Shown here piece by piece: positions 38,204 to 47,679 of a stretch of DNA of 64,000 nucleotides. Positions within the stretch are counted from its first letter, which is position 1. Each line of letters opens with the position of its first letter. The notes under the pieces are model-generated. The model saw only the letters and a list, made by a program, of their open reading frames with translations. It searched no databases and was not told where the DNA came from. Where the stretch lies: positions 558,001 through 622,000 of the forward strand of contig NZ_JABBGF010000002.1 in NCBI RefSeq assembly GCF_012927265.1, read 5' to 3'. The translations under genes were made by a program, and so were the position numbers. This DNA is from Chryseobacterium cheonjiense. GTDB taxonomy: Bacteria; Bacteroidota; Bacteroidia; Flavobacteriales; Weeksellaceae.

Positions 38204-38797
38204 TTACTGTTTTTTCTTCTTTAAAAGTACTTCATCGATAAAAACCCGGCGGCTTACCGCTTCGTAGCTTTCCGTTTCTCCGAGTTCTACCAGATTGTTT
38301 CCATTGGATATTCTCATGGAATAGTTGGCAAGATTCCCGGTTCTCTTACAGATGGCATGTACCTTTGTTACATACTCGGCAGTAGCCATAAGATTAGGCA
38401 TCGGCCCGAACGGCCTTCCTAAAAAGTCCATGTCCAGACCGGCAATAACCACACGGATGCCACTGTCTGCCAATTGATTGGCTACATCTACAATGCCTTC
38501 ATCAAAAAACTGTGCTTCATCAATTCCTACCACATCACAATTGGAAGCCAGCAAAATAATTTCATTAGGATTTTCTACCGGTGTACTTCGTATCTTATTT
38601 TGATTGTGAGAAATCACATCTTCTTCAGAATACCGTGTATCCAGTTTCGGTTTAAAAATCTCCACATTCTGCCCCGCCATTTCTGCCCTTCTCAGCCTTC
38701 TGATCAACTCTTCGGTTTTTCCGGAAAACATTGAGCCACAAATAACTTCCATCCAACCGCTTTGTTTGGAATGATTAATTGTATTTTCTAAAAACAT
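38204..38797 (-). CDS. tdk: Thymidine kinase
   Basis: A 197-residue type II thymidine kinase phosphorylating thymidine in salvage. Walker A is GSMFSGKTEELIRR near residue 22, Walker B GIDEAQFF near 95, and GLDMDFLGRPFGPMP near 118 holds the substrate lasso. The C-terminal half lacks the four-Cys zinc pattern in full (only one Cys near 145), as in some Bacteroidota. It precedes murF-alr by 89 bases on the same strand. Confidence 0.95.
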   Translation of the reverse strand: MFLENTINHSKQSGWMEVICGSMFSGKTEELIRRLRRAEMAGQNVEIFKPKLDTRYSEEDVISHNQNKIRSTPVENPNEIILLASNCDVVGIDEAQFFDEGIVDVANQLADSGIRVVIAGLDMDFLGRPFGPMPNLMATAEYVTKVHAICKRTGNLANYSMRISNGNNLVELGETESYEAVSRRVFIDEVLLKKKKQ

Positions 38798-38826
38798 TTG
38801 TTAAATTAGCCGTATATTTTTAACAT

Positions 38827-38834
38827 CAAAAGTA
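38827..38834 (-). promoter_or_regulatory. -7 element of tdk
   Basis: TACTTTTG on the minus strand, 29 bases before the tdk ATG. Confidence 0.5.
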
Positions 38835-38859
38835 AGCAATTTTTTAACAAGATTCTTAT

Positions 38860-40359
38860 ATGCAAAACATCCAAGATTTAAAGGAAAAGATTTTTTTTGA
38901 ATCCAAGAATATGATCGCTATTCTGGATAAAATAAGCAATGTAGACGAATTACTTTCCCGGCATGATCTTGTGGATGATCTTGCCAACAGAATCTCATTC
39001 CTAAAGTTGCTTGAAAAAAATATAGAAGATTTCGGAAATGAAAATTTTTCTTCGGTAGAAAGAAATGACGAAAACTTTTCGTCTGAACCATTTTTAGAAA
39101 CCAATCATGAAGTAGTTGAAGAAGAAGCGATTTTTAACAATCAGCTTAATGAAATTGGCGAAAATGAAGAATATTCTAATAATCAGGTTACTGAAGAAGA
39201 AGCGATTTTCAATAATCAGCTCAACGAAATCGTTGAAGAAGAACTTCATGAAACTTTGGTGAACTTTGTTGAAGAAAATACAACATCAGAAATTGCTATA
39301 ACCGATGAATCCGATAATTTTTTGGAAACAAACAAGGATATTTTCATAGAGCAGCTGGAGGAAATTGATGAGCAGGAAATTCCTGATGATGCACTGAATT
39401 TTGTAGATGAAGAAAGGATATTAGCCAATTCTGAGCCTGAAAGTGATGACGATATTGATGAAGGAATGTTCAGCAGGGAAAATACAGAAGAAGAAGCTGT
39501 TTTTAATAATCAACTGAATGAAATTGATGAATTTGAAAACGAAATTTCTGATGATCAGGGAAATGTAAGTGATTTTGATGAAGAAGAAAATATCCGGAAC
39601 CGTTTTGATACCGATGTTAAAAATGAAAGGCAGGAAATTACAGAAACAATTCCGAGTATTTTTGATACGGAGCCTATTGATGAAGACCTGCTGATTGAAG
39701 AAAATGAAGACGATTTTTCGGTTTCAGAAGCTATGATTGAGCATGGAGAGATGGCTTCCGATACCACAAATGTAGAAAGTATTGTAACAGAAATAAAACA
39801 CGAAGCAGCTATTGAAGAAAAACAGGAAACAATACTGGCAGAGATTAATGACCGAAGAAAGATTGTTGATATAGACAGACCTGCTTCCGAAACAGAGAAA
39901 GATAAACCGGCCTCTGATGAAAGCTTTGAAAATCTGGAAGCGTATCAGCAGGAAAAAAAAATAAAACTGGCCCACATCAAGGGTTTAAAGGCTGTACAGA
40001 GTCTTTTTGATGATGATCATCTGGAAAGAGCTCTTCCATCTGAAAAAATAATACCACCTACGGAAAAGAAAGAAGATACGGGAAGCATTTTAAAAACAAT
40101 TATTCCGACAGATTTTATGGAAGCGGAAAAGAAAAAGCCCGAGTTTAAACTGGATTTAAATGATCGTATTGCTTTTACAAAAACACTTTTCGGAGGAAGC
40201 CAGTCTGAACTGAATGAGGTGGTAAATAATCTGAATAGCTTCAGAACACTGGAAGAGGCAAAAGAGTATCTTAGCGATCTTTATTATGCCAAAAAATGGA
40301 GTAAGGTGGATGAATATGCCCAAAGACTCTGGATATTGGTCGAAAACAAATTTTTATAA
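38860..40359 (+). CDS. Acidic repeat protein with conserved C-terminal domain, unknown function
   Basis: A 499-residue cytosolic protein, extremely rich in Glu and Asp. A short N-terminal helical part (1-60) is followed by an acidic disordered region in which the motif EEEA[IV]FNNQLNEI occurs three times (DNA 39121, 39193, 39487). A conserved folded domain closes the chain (DRIAFTKTLFGGSQSELNEV ... WSKVDEYAQRLWILVENKF, about 430-499). No signal peptide. Its end overlaps the reading frame upstream of rsmI. Function unknown; a binding scaffold is a guess. Confidence 0.8.
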   Translation: MQNIQDLKEKIFFESKNMIAILDKISNVDELLSRHDLVDDLANRISFLKLLEKNIEDFGNENFSSVERNDENFSSEPFLETNHEVVEEEAIFNNQLNEIGENEEYSNNQVTEEEAIFNNQLNEIVEEELHETLVNFVEENTTSEIAITDESDNFLETNKDIFIEQLEEIDEQEIPDDALNFVDEERILANSEPESDDDIDEGMFSRENTEEEAVFNNQLNEIDEFENEISDDQGNVSDFDEEENIRNRFDTDVKNERQEITETIPSIFDTEPIDEDLLIEENEDDFSVSEAMIEHGEMASDTTNVESIVTEIKHEAAIEEKQETILAEINDRRKIVDIDRPASETEKDKPASDESFENLEAYQQEKKIKLAHIKGLKAVQSLFDDDHLERALPSEKIIPPTEKKEDTGSILKTIIPTDFMEAEKKKPEFKLDLNDRIAFTKTLFGGSQSELNEVVNNLNSFRTLEEAKEYLSDLYYAKKWSKVDEYAQRLWILVENKFL

Positions 40360-40366
40360 CGTAATT

Positions 40367-41041
40367 TTGAGCGGAATTCTATATTTTGTTCCCACACCCA
40401 TCGGGAACCTGGAAGATATGACCTACAGAGCAGTAAATGTGCTGAAAGAGGTGGATTATATACTATGTGAAGATACGAGAACTTCCGGAATTCTTCTGAA
40501 GCATTTCGAGATTTCCAAGCCTTTAAAATCTTATCATCTCCATAACGAACATCAGACAACCGATAAGGTAATCACAGATCTTAAAAGCGGTCAGAATATT
40601 GCCATTATTACCGATGCAGGAACTCCCGGAATTTCGGATCCCGGCTATTTACTGGCAAAAGCAGGTGCCCATCATCATATTGATATGATCTGCCTTCCAG
40701 GGGCAACAGCTTTTGTTCCGGCTTTGGTAGTTTCCGGATTGCCGAATAATGAATTTCTTTTCGCTGGGTTTCTGCCCCAGAAAAAAGGGAGACAGACCAA
40801 GCTGAAGCAGCTGGCTGAAGAAAAAAAGACCATCGTTCTCTACGAAAGTCCTCATAAAATCAATACAACGCTTGAGCAGATCAAAGAATTCTTCGGGGAA
40901 AATACAAAAGTAAGCCTGAGCAGAGAAATTTCAAAGAAATTCGAAGAAACCAAACGCGGAACAATTATTGAACTCATTGAATTTTCTAAAAGCAAAACCT
41001 TAAAAGGTGAGATCGTTCTCATCGTAAATAATTCCATTTAA
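40367..41041 (+). CDS. rsmI: 16S rRNA (cytidine(1402)-2'-O)-methyltransferase RsmI
   Basis: A 224-residue tetrapyrrole-methylase-fold enzyme that 2'-O-methylates C1402 of 16S rRNA. Seen: LYFVPTPIGNLEDMTYRA at the N-terminus, DTRTSGILLKHF near residue 37, TDAGTPGISDPGYLL near 84, and FLPQKKGRQ. The best start is TTG at 40367, directly after the previous stop and 3 codons before the conserved ILYFVPT; ATGs further upstream lie inside the preceding gene and would add unrelated residues. Confidence 0.93.
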   Translation: MSGILYFVPTPIGNLEDMTYRAVNVLKEVDYILCEDTRTSGILLKHFEISKPLKSYHLHNEHQTTDKVITDLKSGQNIAIITDAGTPGISDPGYLLAKAGAHHHIDMICLPGATAFVPALVVSGLPNNEFLFAGFLPQKKGRQTKLKQLAEEKKTIVLYESPHKINTTLEQIKEFFGENTKVSLSREISKKFEETKRGTIIELIEFSKSKTLKGEIVLIVNNSI

Positions 41042-42517
41042 TTGAAAAAGCTAATTTTCGTACTGTTTTCGTCGGTTTGCCTCGGACAGACGGATCAGTA
41101 TAAACAGATACTTTTAACAAAAAAGCTGGGCAAAGAAGTGCGTTCCTACACCAAAGGTTACGGAATGATCACCGATGCCAAGACCGGAACCTCCGGAATT
41201 GTAGATTCTTTAGGCAATATTACTTTTAATTATCCCTTTAAAAGCGAGATTTCAAGGCTCTGGAAAGACAGGTTTATCCTTAAGGTTAAATCAGGAAATT
41301 CCACAGGAAAAACAGCGCTTATTGATGAAAAAGGAAAAGAACTTATTCCTTTAGACAGCTTCAGGTTTCGAACCTGGGAGAATAAAGACCGATTGATCTA
41401 CACCAAACAGGGAAGGGAATGTGTGTATGATTTTAACGGAAAAGAAATTATTCCTTTTTCTGAAAAAATAGAATTCGGCAGTGAAAACAGGTTTTTTGTG
41501 AAGAAAGGAGATGTATGGATGATTTATGACTTCGACGGGAAACAGGTTTCAGACAGAACATTTTCAACAGATCTCCGCTTTTATAAAGGACGTACTTATA
41601 TATCTACCGGAGAGAATTCCGGAGAAATTATTGATAATAACGGTAAAACTCTGACGGTCATTAACAACCATAATGTTGACAATATCAATGCTTTTCCTTT
41701 TCTCGTAACTCTTGATGCTTCCAAAAACCGATACGGTATTATTGATGAGAAAGAAAACCTCATTGCTGATGAAATTTATGATCAGGCTTTTGTCGGACGG
41801 GAATATATTTACCTTACAAAGGATGATAAAGTAAGTCTTTTTTCAAAGAAGGAAAAGATGGTATATCATCTTGATTACCATTATGTAAACCCGATTTTTA
41901 ACGGTTTGTTTAAAACTTCTCAGGATCAGTATAATCCTAAAGCTGCCGTTGTGCGCCTAACAGGGGAAATTGTCTTTCCCAAAGAATATGACAGGATAGA
42001 AGGGCTTACTATTGCCGGAGAAAAATACATATATCTTCGAAAGAATGATGAGGAAACTATAGTAGATAAAAATTTAAAAAATATTTTAAAAGAAGACTAC
42101 GAGATTGAAAAAATATTTCCCAACACAATTATTGTAAGTAAAGATAATGCTTACTACAGTTTCTCACCAAAGGATGGGCAATACATCGAATTAAAAGGTT
42201 TTAAAGAAATTAAGCCTTTGGAAATGTACCCAATGCTGATAGGGAAGAATGTAGATAATTTCTACGGAATACTTAGCGGGGAGGGTAAAGAAATCGTTCC
42301 ATTTATCTATGATGACATTATTACTTTTTCGGGAGCCAATGAGTTTATTGTAAAAAAAGATAACAAATACGGGGTTACCAATCATAAGAATGAACCTTTG
42401 GCAGAGGTTATTTTTGATAGATATATTCAGGACAAAAAAGGCATAAAGCTTGTCAAAGGAAAGGAATTACAATTTATCTATTTTAGTGAGCAAAATGAAA
42501 GGAATTTTATTGAATAA
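41042..42517 (+). CDS. Secreted WG-repeat-like protein
   Basis: A 491-residue predicted secreted protein starting with TTG directly at the rsmI stop (signal peptide KKLIFVLFSSVCLGQ). Repeats of the pattern 'GxxxxxGKxxIPxxYDxI' (for example YGIIDEKENLIADEIYDQAF, FYGILSGEGKEIVPFIYDDI, YGVTNHKNEPLAEVIFDRYI) resemble WG repeats, a beta-propeller-like module. It is probably periplasmic or surface-exposed. Role unknown. Confidence 0.78.
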   Translation: MKKLIFVLFSSVCLGQTDQYKQILLTKKLGKEVRSYTKGYGMITDAKTGTSGIVDSLGNITFNYPFKSEISRLWKDRFILKVKSGNSTGKTALIDEKGKELIPLDSFRFRTWENKDRLIYTKQGRECVYDFNGKEIIPFSEKIEFGSENRFFVKKGDVWMIYDFDGKQVSDRTFSTDLRFYKGRTYISTGENSGEIIDNNGKTLTVINNHNVDNINAFPFLVTLDASKNRYGIIDEKENLIADEIYDQAFVGREYIYLTKDDKVSLFSKKEKMVYHLDYHYVNPIFNGLFKTSQDQYNPKAAVVRLTGEIVFPKEYDRIEGLTIAGEKYIYLRKNDEETIVDKNLKNILKEDYEIEKIFPNTIIVSKDNAYYSFSPKDGQYIELKGFKEIKPLEMYPMLIGKNVDNFYGILSGEGKEIVPFIYDDIITFSGANEFIVKKDNKYGVTNHKNEPLAEVIFDRYIQDKKGIKLVKGKELQFIYFSEQNERNFIE

Positions 42518-42593
42518 TTATGATTATGATAAAAAACAGATAATAATTTCTCCTAAAAATAAAATTTAAAATGCAATAAATAACATTTTGTAA

Positions 42594-42601
42594 TATCTTT
42601 G
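42594..42601 (+). promoter_or_regulatory. -7 element of fabG
   Basis: TATCTTTG followed by C, a perfect match, predicting a leader of about 80 bases. Confidence 0.65.
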
Positions 42602-42687
42602 CGCACTGTTTTATCTCTATAAATAAATAATGTATATTAGCCGACTTTCAAAAAGCTAATAAGTTATAAAGAAAATAATTGTCATAT

Positions 42688-43431
42688 ATGAAACTATTAG
42701 AAGGAAAAGTAGCGCTAATCACGGGAGCTACAAGAGGAATCGGAAAAGGAATCGCTGAAATGTATGCTCAACAGGGCGCAAAAATCGCTTTTACCTATGC
42801 CGGATCTGTTGACAAAGCTAAGGAATTAGAAGCAACTTTAAGTTCTGTAACTCAAATTAAAGGATACCAGTCTGATGCATCGGATTTCGATGCTGCTCAA
42901 ACATTGGTAGACGAAGTACTCAATGAATTTGGAAAAATTGATATCCTGATCAATAATGCCGGGATTACAAAAGATAATCTGCTGTTGAGAATGTCTAAAG
43001 AAGACTGGGATATGGTAATCAAAGTAAATCTTGATTCTGTTTTTAATCTTACAAAGGCAGTAATCAAACCGATGATGAAAGCAAAGGAAGGATCCATCAT
43101 TAATATGACTTCAGTAGTAGGAATCAGCGGAAATGCAGGACAGGCCAACTACGCTGCCTCAAAAGCCGGTGTTATAGGATTTACAAAGTCTGTAGCGCTT
43201 GAATTGGGCTCCAGAAATATCCGTTGTAATGCTATTGCTCCGGGCTTTATCCAGACTGAAATGACAGATGCTTTAGACGATAAAGCAAAAGACAAATGGA
43301 ACGATGCTATCCCTATGAAAAAGTTGGGGCAAACGAAAGATATTGCAAATGCCTGTGTATTTTTAGGAAGTGAAATGGCTTCATACATCACAGGTCAGAC
43401 ACTGAATGTAGACGGCGGTTTATTAACATAA
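42688..43431 (+). CDS. fabG: 3-oxoacyl-[acyl-carrier-protein] reductase FabG
   Basis: A 247-residue SDR. Cofactor motif TGATRGIGKG near residue 12, NNAG near 88, catalytic Ser in NMTSVVG near 137, and Tyr/Lys in YAASKAG near 150, ending in the FabG-type GQTLNVDGGLLT. It reduces 3-oxoacyl-ACP in fatty-acid elongation. The ATG at 42688 begins the family core; a TTG 9 bases earlier is in frame. A strong TATCTTTGC promoter is upstream. DUF6056 follows after 3 bases. Confidence 0.95.
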   Translation: MKLLEGKVALITGATRGIGKGIAEMYAQQGAKIAFTYAGSVDKAKELEATLSSVTQIKGYQSDASDFDAAQTLVDEVLNEFGKIDILINNAGITKDNLLLRMSKEDWDMVIKVNLDSVFNLTKAVIKPMMKAKEGSIINMTSVVGISGNAGQANYAASKAGVIGFTKSVALELGSRNIRCNAIAPGFIQTEMTDALDDKAKDKWNDAIPMKKLGQTKDIANACVFLGSEMASYITGQTLNVDGGLLT

Positions 43432-43434
43432 AAA

Positions 43435-44754
43435 ATGAAGTCAGTATATTATATTACTGCATTTTTATCAATTATACTTATCATCGGTCTGGTATACATA
43501 GCTTTTTTCAATGTATATCAGACCGATGATTATATTTATGCATACACAACCAAGAAATTCGGTATTCTTGGAAATATGCAGGAATTTTATATGAATTGGG
43601 GAGGACGGTATTTCGGATATACTTATAATATGTTTGTTCCCCTTTCAGATGATCCTGAAAATATTTTACCTAAAATATATCCTGTTTTTCTTATCCTTTC
43701 TTTTATAGGGATTTCAACATTGAATTTTAAAGAGTTTTTTAAGTATTCCTGGCTTCAGGCGATTATTAAAGCCTTCGTTTTATTTTTCTTTTATACTGTT
43801 ATTTTAACGAACATTTCAGAGCATTTCTTTTGGTTTACCGGATCCAATGTTTATTTTTTACCTGTTATTTTGTCCGGATTTTTATTGATCTTCTTCAAAA
43901 AATATAACGATACAGGTAAAGCGGGGTGGTATAGTTTAATATTGGTAATGATTTTTATTTTAATGGGTTCCAATGAAATTCTCGCACTGATTTTACTCGG
44001 TATTATAGTATATCTAAATACTCAGGATGGATCAATCAAAACGAGAATAATGTTAATTGTGGCATTATCGGGGATTTTAATCTCATTTCTTGCACCCGGA
44101 AATTTTCTGAGAATGGCAGAATCTGAAGATGCCTTTTATTTAAAATGGGTAAAAAGAATACTATATTTTGGAGCTGATACAACGTATATTGTCATTAAAA
44201 CCGCTATTTTAATTCCATTATTTATTAAGGTTTTTGAAAAAGAGCTAGCCGAAATCGCTCGCAGATATTATTTCAAAAAGCTAATAATAATCTGGTTGAT
44301 TTCTTTTTTGCCCTTACTGTTCTTAGGATTTATTATGAACAGTATCGGAAGACAGTTTGAGAATATTATCTTTTTCTGGCTGCTAAGTTCATCGGTGATA
44401 GTATATATGAGGTTTGGGGAGATCAAAAAATTCTGGATTTTCAGTATGGCTATTATTTTACTGCCGCAAACAGATTTTTTTCCCGAAAAGTATAAGAATT
44501 TTAATCTCAGTTTTAATATAAATAATATTGCTAAAGAGGTATTATACACAGATTTAAAAGCCTATGACAGTGAAATAAGCGAAAGAATTCATACTTTGAA
44601 AACAACATCATCGGATTCTGTTGTTGTAGATAAAATAAAAACAGTGCCTATCGTGTTATATTTTGATGAAATGACATCAGTAAATGAGCCAAGAGATTAT
44701 GTAAGCATGCAGCTGGAAAAATATTTTAACAAAAAATACATCAGGACGAAATAA
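43435..44754 (+). CDS. DUF6056 family polytopic membrane protein
   Basis: A 439-residue protein with about 10-11 transmembrane helices. The first periplasmic loop carries QTDDYIYAY...NWGGRYFGYTY (residues 28-65), the DUF6056 hallmark, in a position typical of GT-C type glycosyltransferases where acidic residues bind the lipid-linked sugar donor. It is 3 bases after fabG. A glycosyltransferase role is inference from fold. It converges with the DUF1835 gene with only 3 bases between stops. Confidence 0.78.
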   Translation: MKSVYYITAFLSIILIIGLVYIAFFNVYQTDDYIYAYTTKKFGILGNMQEFYMNWGGRYFGYTYNMFVPLSDDPENILPKIYPVFLILSFIGISTLNFKEFFKYSWLQAIIKAFVLFFFYTVILTNISEHFFWFTGSNVYFLPVILSGFLLIFFKKYNDTGKAGWYSLILVMIFILMGSNEILALILLGIIVYLNTQDGSIKTRIMLIVALSGILISFLAPGNFLRMAESEDAFYLKWVKRILYFGADTTYIVIKTAILIPLFIKVFEKELAEIARRYYFKKLIIIWLISFLPLLFLGFIMNSIGRQFENIIFFWLLSSSVIVYMRFGEIKKFWIFSMAIILLPQTDFFPEKYKNFNLSFNINNIAKEVLYTDLKAYDSEISERIHTLKTTSSDSVVVDKIKTVPIVLYFDEMTSVNEPRDYVSMQLEKYFNKKYIRTK

Positions 44755-44757
44755 TAT

Positions 44758-45492
44758 TTATTTTTCTCCGAGAATTTTATCATAAAACTGTTTTACCTGA
44801 AGATCTCCAAACCCGAAAATTCCCAGTTCATTTCGAAATTTTTCAAAAACAGCATTGAAATTCATCGTTCCGTTATGCATTAAATCTCTGACAAAAGTTT
44901 CAGGATTAACATTCTGATAAACACGGATCAGTTCTCTCAAAAAATGAAAACAGTCTGATTCATGCCGAGAAAGTTGCTTTAATTTATTTCTGTCATTATT
45001 TTGAAAAGCTTTCCATAAATCGCATCCCAGATCAATGTCTTTCTGATGAAATAAAATTTTCGACTTCCATGCCTCCTGCAAATCCACATCATTTGAATCT
45101 GAAAATCCTTCCCACTTGTTTTCTGATGAATTTTTTGGAAAAACTCTGTATATTTTTATATTTCTCCACTTTGGAACCAAAGTCAGGCAAAACCACATGT
45201 TGACCTGACAAAAGAGATCATCTTCAAACCAGAGATTAACTTCAGAATTTTCGGGGATATTTTTAATCTTTTCAAATTCCGAAACAACCTTATGGTAATA
45301 ATCTTCCTTTTCACCAAAATAATTTTTGGAGATAAATCCTGATCTGATATCCCACAATTTATTTATAGTCTCAGCTTGTATAGGGCCAGCAACTAAAGCT
45401 TCTCTGCAGATTATTATCTCGCCTGAAATTGTTGTCTGTTTTAACTTTTCGGCGAGATAATCTCCATTTGTTATATTAAATATTTTATTCAC
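44758..45492 (-). CDS. DUF1835 domain protein
   Basis: A 244-residue cytosolic protein. The N-terminal DUF1835 segment (FNITNGDYLAEKLKQTTISG ... REALVAGPI) resembles its bacterial family; residues 60-244 include WFEDDLFCQVNMWFCL, typical of the same group. Function unknown. It is 2 bases downstream of guaC on the same strand, so they are co-transcribed. The family's conserved DCW-like charged residues suggest a nucleotide-binding fold but I cannot assign a reaction. Confidence 0.8.
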   Translation of the reverse strand: MNKIFNITNGDYLAEKLKQTTISGEIIICREALVAGPIQAETINKLWDIRSGFISKNYFGEKEDYYHKVVSEFEKIKNIPENSEVNLWFEDDLFCQVNMWFCLTLVPKWRNIKIYRVFPKNSSENKWEGFSDSNDVDLQEAWKSKILFHQKDIDLGCDLWKAFQNNDRNKLKQLSRHESDCFHFLRELIRVYQNVNPETFVRDLMHNGTMNFNAVFEKFRNELGIFGFGDLQVKQFYDKILGEK

Positions 45493-45494
45493 TT

Positions 45495-46535
45495 TTACTC
45501 CTTAAATACCTGGTTTTCCTGCTCCTGAACTCTAATAAAAGTAGTTCTCTTAGACAGCTCTTTCAGCGTCGAAGCACCTACATACGTACAGGTAGACCGC
45601 ACTCCGCCCAAAATATCTTTCACCGTTTCCGAAACCGGACCTTTATAAGGGACTTTTACGGTTTTACCTTCCGAGGCACGATATTCTGCAACACCTCCGG
45701 AATGTTTATCCATCGCTGTTTTAGAACTCATTCCGTAGAAAAGTCGGTATTTTTTACCATTTTCTTCCACGATTTCACCGCCACTTTCGTCATGACCCGC
45801 AAACATTCCTCCTAACATGACAAAATCTGCTCCGCCGCCAAAGGCTTTGGCTACATCTCCGGGAACTTTACAGCCGCCGTCTGCAATAATGTGTCCCTTT
45901 AATCCGTGGGCTGCATCCGAGCATTCAATAATCGCCGAAAGCTGCGGATATCCGACACCCGTTTTTACCCGTGTTGTACAGACAGATCCCGGACCGATGC
46001 CTACTTTTATAATATCTGCACCTACCAGAAGAAGCTCTTCTACCATTTCTCCGGTAACTACATTACCGGCAATGATGATTTTATCGGGAAAATTAGCTCT
46101 TGCTTTCTTCACAAATTCAACAAAATGCTCCGAATAGCCATTGGCTACATCAATACAAAGAAACTCTATTTTTGGGTGCTTTTCGAGGATGGTCCGGATT
46201 TTTTCTTCATCCGACTTACCGGTACCGGTGCTTAAAGCAATATACTGATGAATATTTTCAGGCTGTGAATCCAGAAATGCAGTCCATTCTTCAGGAGTAT
46301 AATGCTTGTGGATAGCGGTAATGATTTTCTCCTTCGCAAGCTCAACAGCCATCTCAAAAGTTCCCACTGTATCCATATTGGCGGCAATGATGGGAACACC
46401 GCTCCATTTTTTTTGGGTATGCCTGAAAGTGAACTCTCTTTCCAGATCAACTTCCGAACGGGATTTCAAGGTGGAACGTTTCGGGCGAAACATGACATCT
46501 TTAAAACCCAGTTTTATATCATATTCTATTCTCAT
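45495..46535 (-). CDS. guaC: GMP reductase
   Basis: A 346-residue IMPDH/GMPR-family TIM barrel converting GMP to IMP with NADPH in purine salvage. Catalytic Cys in [17 protein letters not shown] near residue 190, active-site [12 protein letters not shown] near 53, and the flap [16 protein letters not shown] near 272 support GMP reductase; CBS domains of IMPDH are absent. It leads a two-gene operon with DUF1835. Confidence 0.93.
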   Translation of the reverse strand: MRIEYDIKLGFKDVMFRPKRSTLKSRSEVDLEREFTFRHTQKKWSGVPIIAANMDTVGTFEMAVELAKEKIITAIHKHYTPEEWTAFLDSQPENIHQYIALSTGTGKSDEEKIRTILEKHPKIEFLCIDVANGYSEHFVEFVKKARANFPDKIIIAGNVVTGEMVEELLLVGADIIKVGIGPGSVCTTRVKTGVGYPQLSAIIECSDAAHGLKGHIIADGGCKVPGDVAKAFGGGADFVMLGGMFAGHDESGGEIVEENGKKYRLFYGMSSKTAMDKHSGGVAEYRASEGKTVKVPYKGPVSETVKDILGGVRSTCTYVGASTLKELSKRTTFIRVQEQENQVFKE

Positions 46536-46691
46536 AATTTGGAAAATTTTATATTTAAATAAAAATAGGAAAAAGATTGATAGGATTTTTTAAACTAAAC
46601 ATTTTATAAATAATTTAACTTCAATTCCGGATGCAGGCTATATTTAATCACCTTACTATAAAAAAGTGATCTGACTTCTAATTTAAAATGA

Positions 46692-46699
46692 TACTTTTG
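46692..46699 (+). promoter_or_regulatory. -7 element of the Lgt-like/Tes-like cassette
   Basis: TACTTTTG ends 5 bases before the ATG at 46705; predicts a leaderless mRNA. Confidence 0.6.
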
Positions 46700-46704
46700 G
46701 AATC

Positions 46705-47460
46705 ATGGATTTTCCTGTAACCTTTCATATTTTCGGCAAAGATATTTTACTTCATCCCATCACAGAAACCATAGGAATTTTTGTAGGTATGCGCTATTAC
46801 ACTTTTTCAAAAAGAAATGATAAAGAAAAATTCAGCAATGTCAATTCTTTGTTGATTCTTATTGCTGCAACTCTTGGGGCTTTGATCGGGTCACATCTCA
46901 TTGGCTCATTAGAGAGACCGGATGATCTTATAAAGGCTTCAGATACATGGATGTATATCTGGCTGAACAACACCATTGTAGGAGGTTTGGCCGGTGGTCT
47001 TATAGGAGTTGAGATCATGAAGAAAATCATCGGTAAAAAAGAAAGCACAGGAGATAGGATGGTCTATCCGTTAATTGTTGCTATGTTTATTGGCAGAATT
47101 GGCTGTTTTTGTACGGGAATTTATGAAGAAACTTACGGATTACCAACAAGTTCGATGCTTGGAATGGATCTGGGAGATCATATCAATAGACATCCTGTTG
47201 CTTTATACGAAATGATATTCTTATTGATATTGTTTATTTCTTTGAAATATTTTCAGAGAAATTATGCATATAAATCCGGAGTTTTATTTCAGATTTTTAT
47301 GCTTTTTTATTTCTCGTTCAGATTTCTTCTTGATTTTATTAAACCGACATACAATATTATTTTAGGATTAAGCACCATACAATTGGTATGTATTTCAATT
47401 ATCATTTATTATATTTATCTATTAAAAAAGAACAGACATGAAATTATTAGAAGTAGGTAA
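46705..47460 (+). CDS. Divergent Lgt-like membrane protein (prolipoprotein diacylglyceryl transferase family)
   Basis: A 251-residue protein with about seven transmembrane helices. It resembles Lgt, which moves a diacylglyceryl group from phosphatidylglycerol to a prolipoprotein cysteine. Seen: IVGGLAGGLIG (92-101) in place of the canonical HGG, GRIGCF (130-135) in place of GRxGNF, and HPVALYE in place of HPSQLYE. Arg131 is kept, but the His and Asn of the Lgt signature are not. So it may act on a different lipid or acceptor. It overlaps the next gene by 23 bases and lies two genes before a Tes-like radical SAM enzyme. Confidence 0.75.
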   Translation: MDFPVTFHIFGKDILLHPITETIGIFVGMRYYTFSKRNDKEKFSNVNSLLILIAATLGALIGSHLIGSLERPDDLIKASDTWMYIWLNNTIVGGLAGGLIGVEIMKKIIGKKESTGDRMVYPLIVAMFIGRIGCFCTGIYEETYGLPTSSMLGMDLGDHINRHPVALYEMIFLLILFISLKYFQRNYAYKSGVLFQIFMLFYFSFRFLLDFIKPTYNIILGLSTIQLVCISIIIYYIYLLKKNRHEIIRSR

Positions 47461-47671
47461 CTTAGGAGGGCAGCTCGCTGGATTCGGATTGCTCTTTCTT
47501 ATCGCAGGAATCATTATTATAGCTATTTCGATAGTAGCAATTCTGATTTCGGGAATCATGTCCGCTTCAAACAAGGAAAAGAAATATAATTTTAAAGCAC
47601 CTTTAATGGGAATTCTGATAGGTGTCTTAACTTTTATTGCAGGAGGTTGCATTTGCGGCTTTAATTTATAA
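47438..47671 (+). CDS. Small two-helix membrane protein
   Basis: A 77-residue protein with two hydrophobic helices (about 15-40 and 53-75) joined by a basic loop (SASNKEKKYNFK). It overlaps the Lgt-like gene by 23 bases and ends 8 bases before the radical SAM gene, indicating tight translational coupling. No family recognised. It could be a membrane anchor or subunit for either neighbour; that is inference from position. Confidence 0.7.
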   Translation: MKLLEVGNLGGQLAGFGLLFLIAGIIIIAISIVAILISGIMSASNKEKKYNFKAPLMGILIGVLTFIAGGCICGFNL

Positions 47672-47679
47672 AAATCAAT

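Noticed and set aside
39246..39767. Long antisense frames in the acidic repeat gene
   Set aside because: Ser/Phe-rich translations are the expected complement of Glu/Asp-rich codons; no promoter seen.
38860..40359. Acidic repeats as DNA-level tandem duplication
   Set aside because: The three copies use different codons and are unevenly spaced, so they are not a recent tandem repeat.
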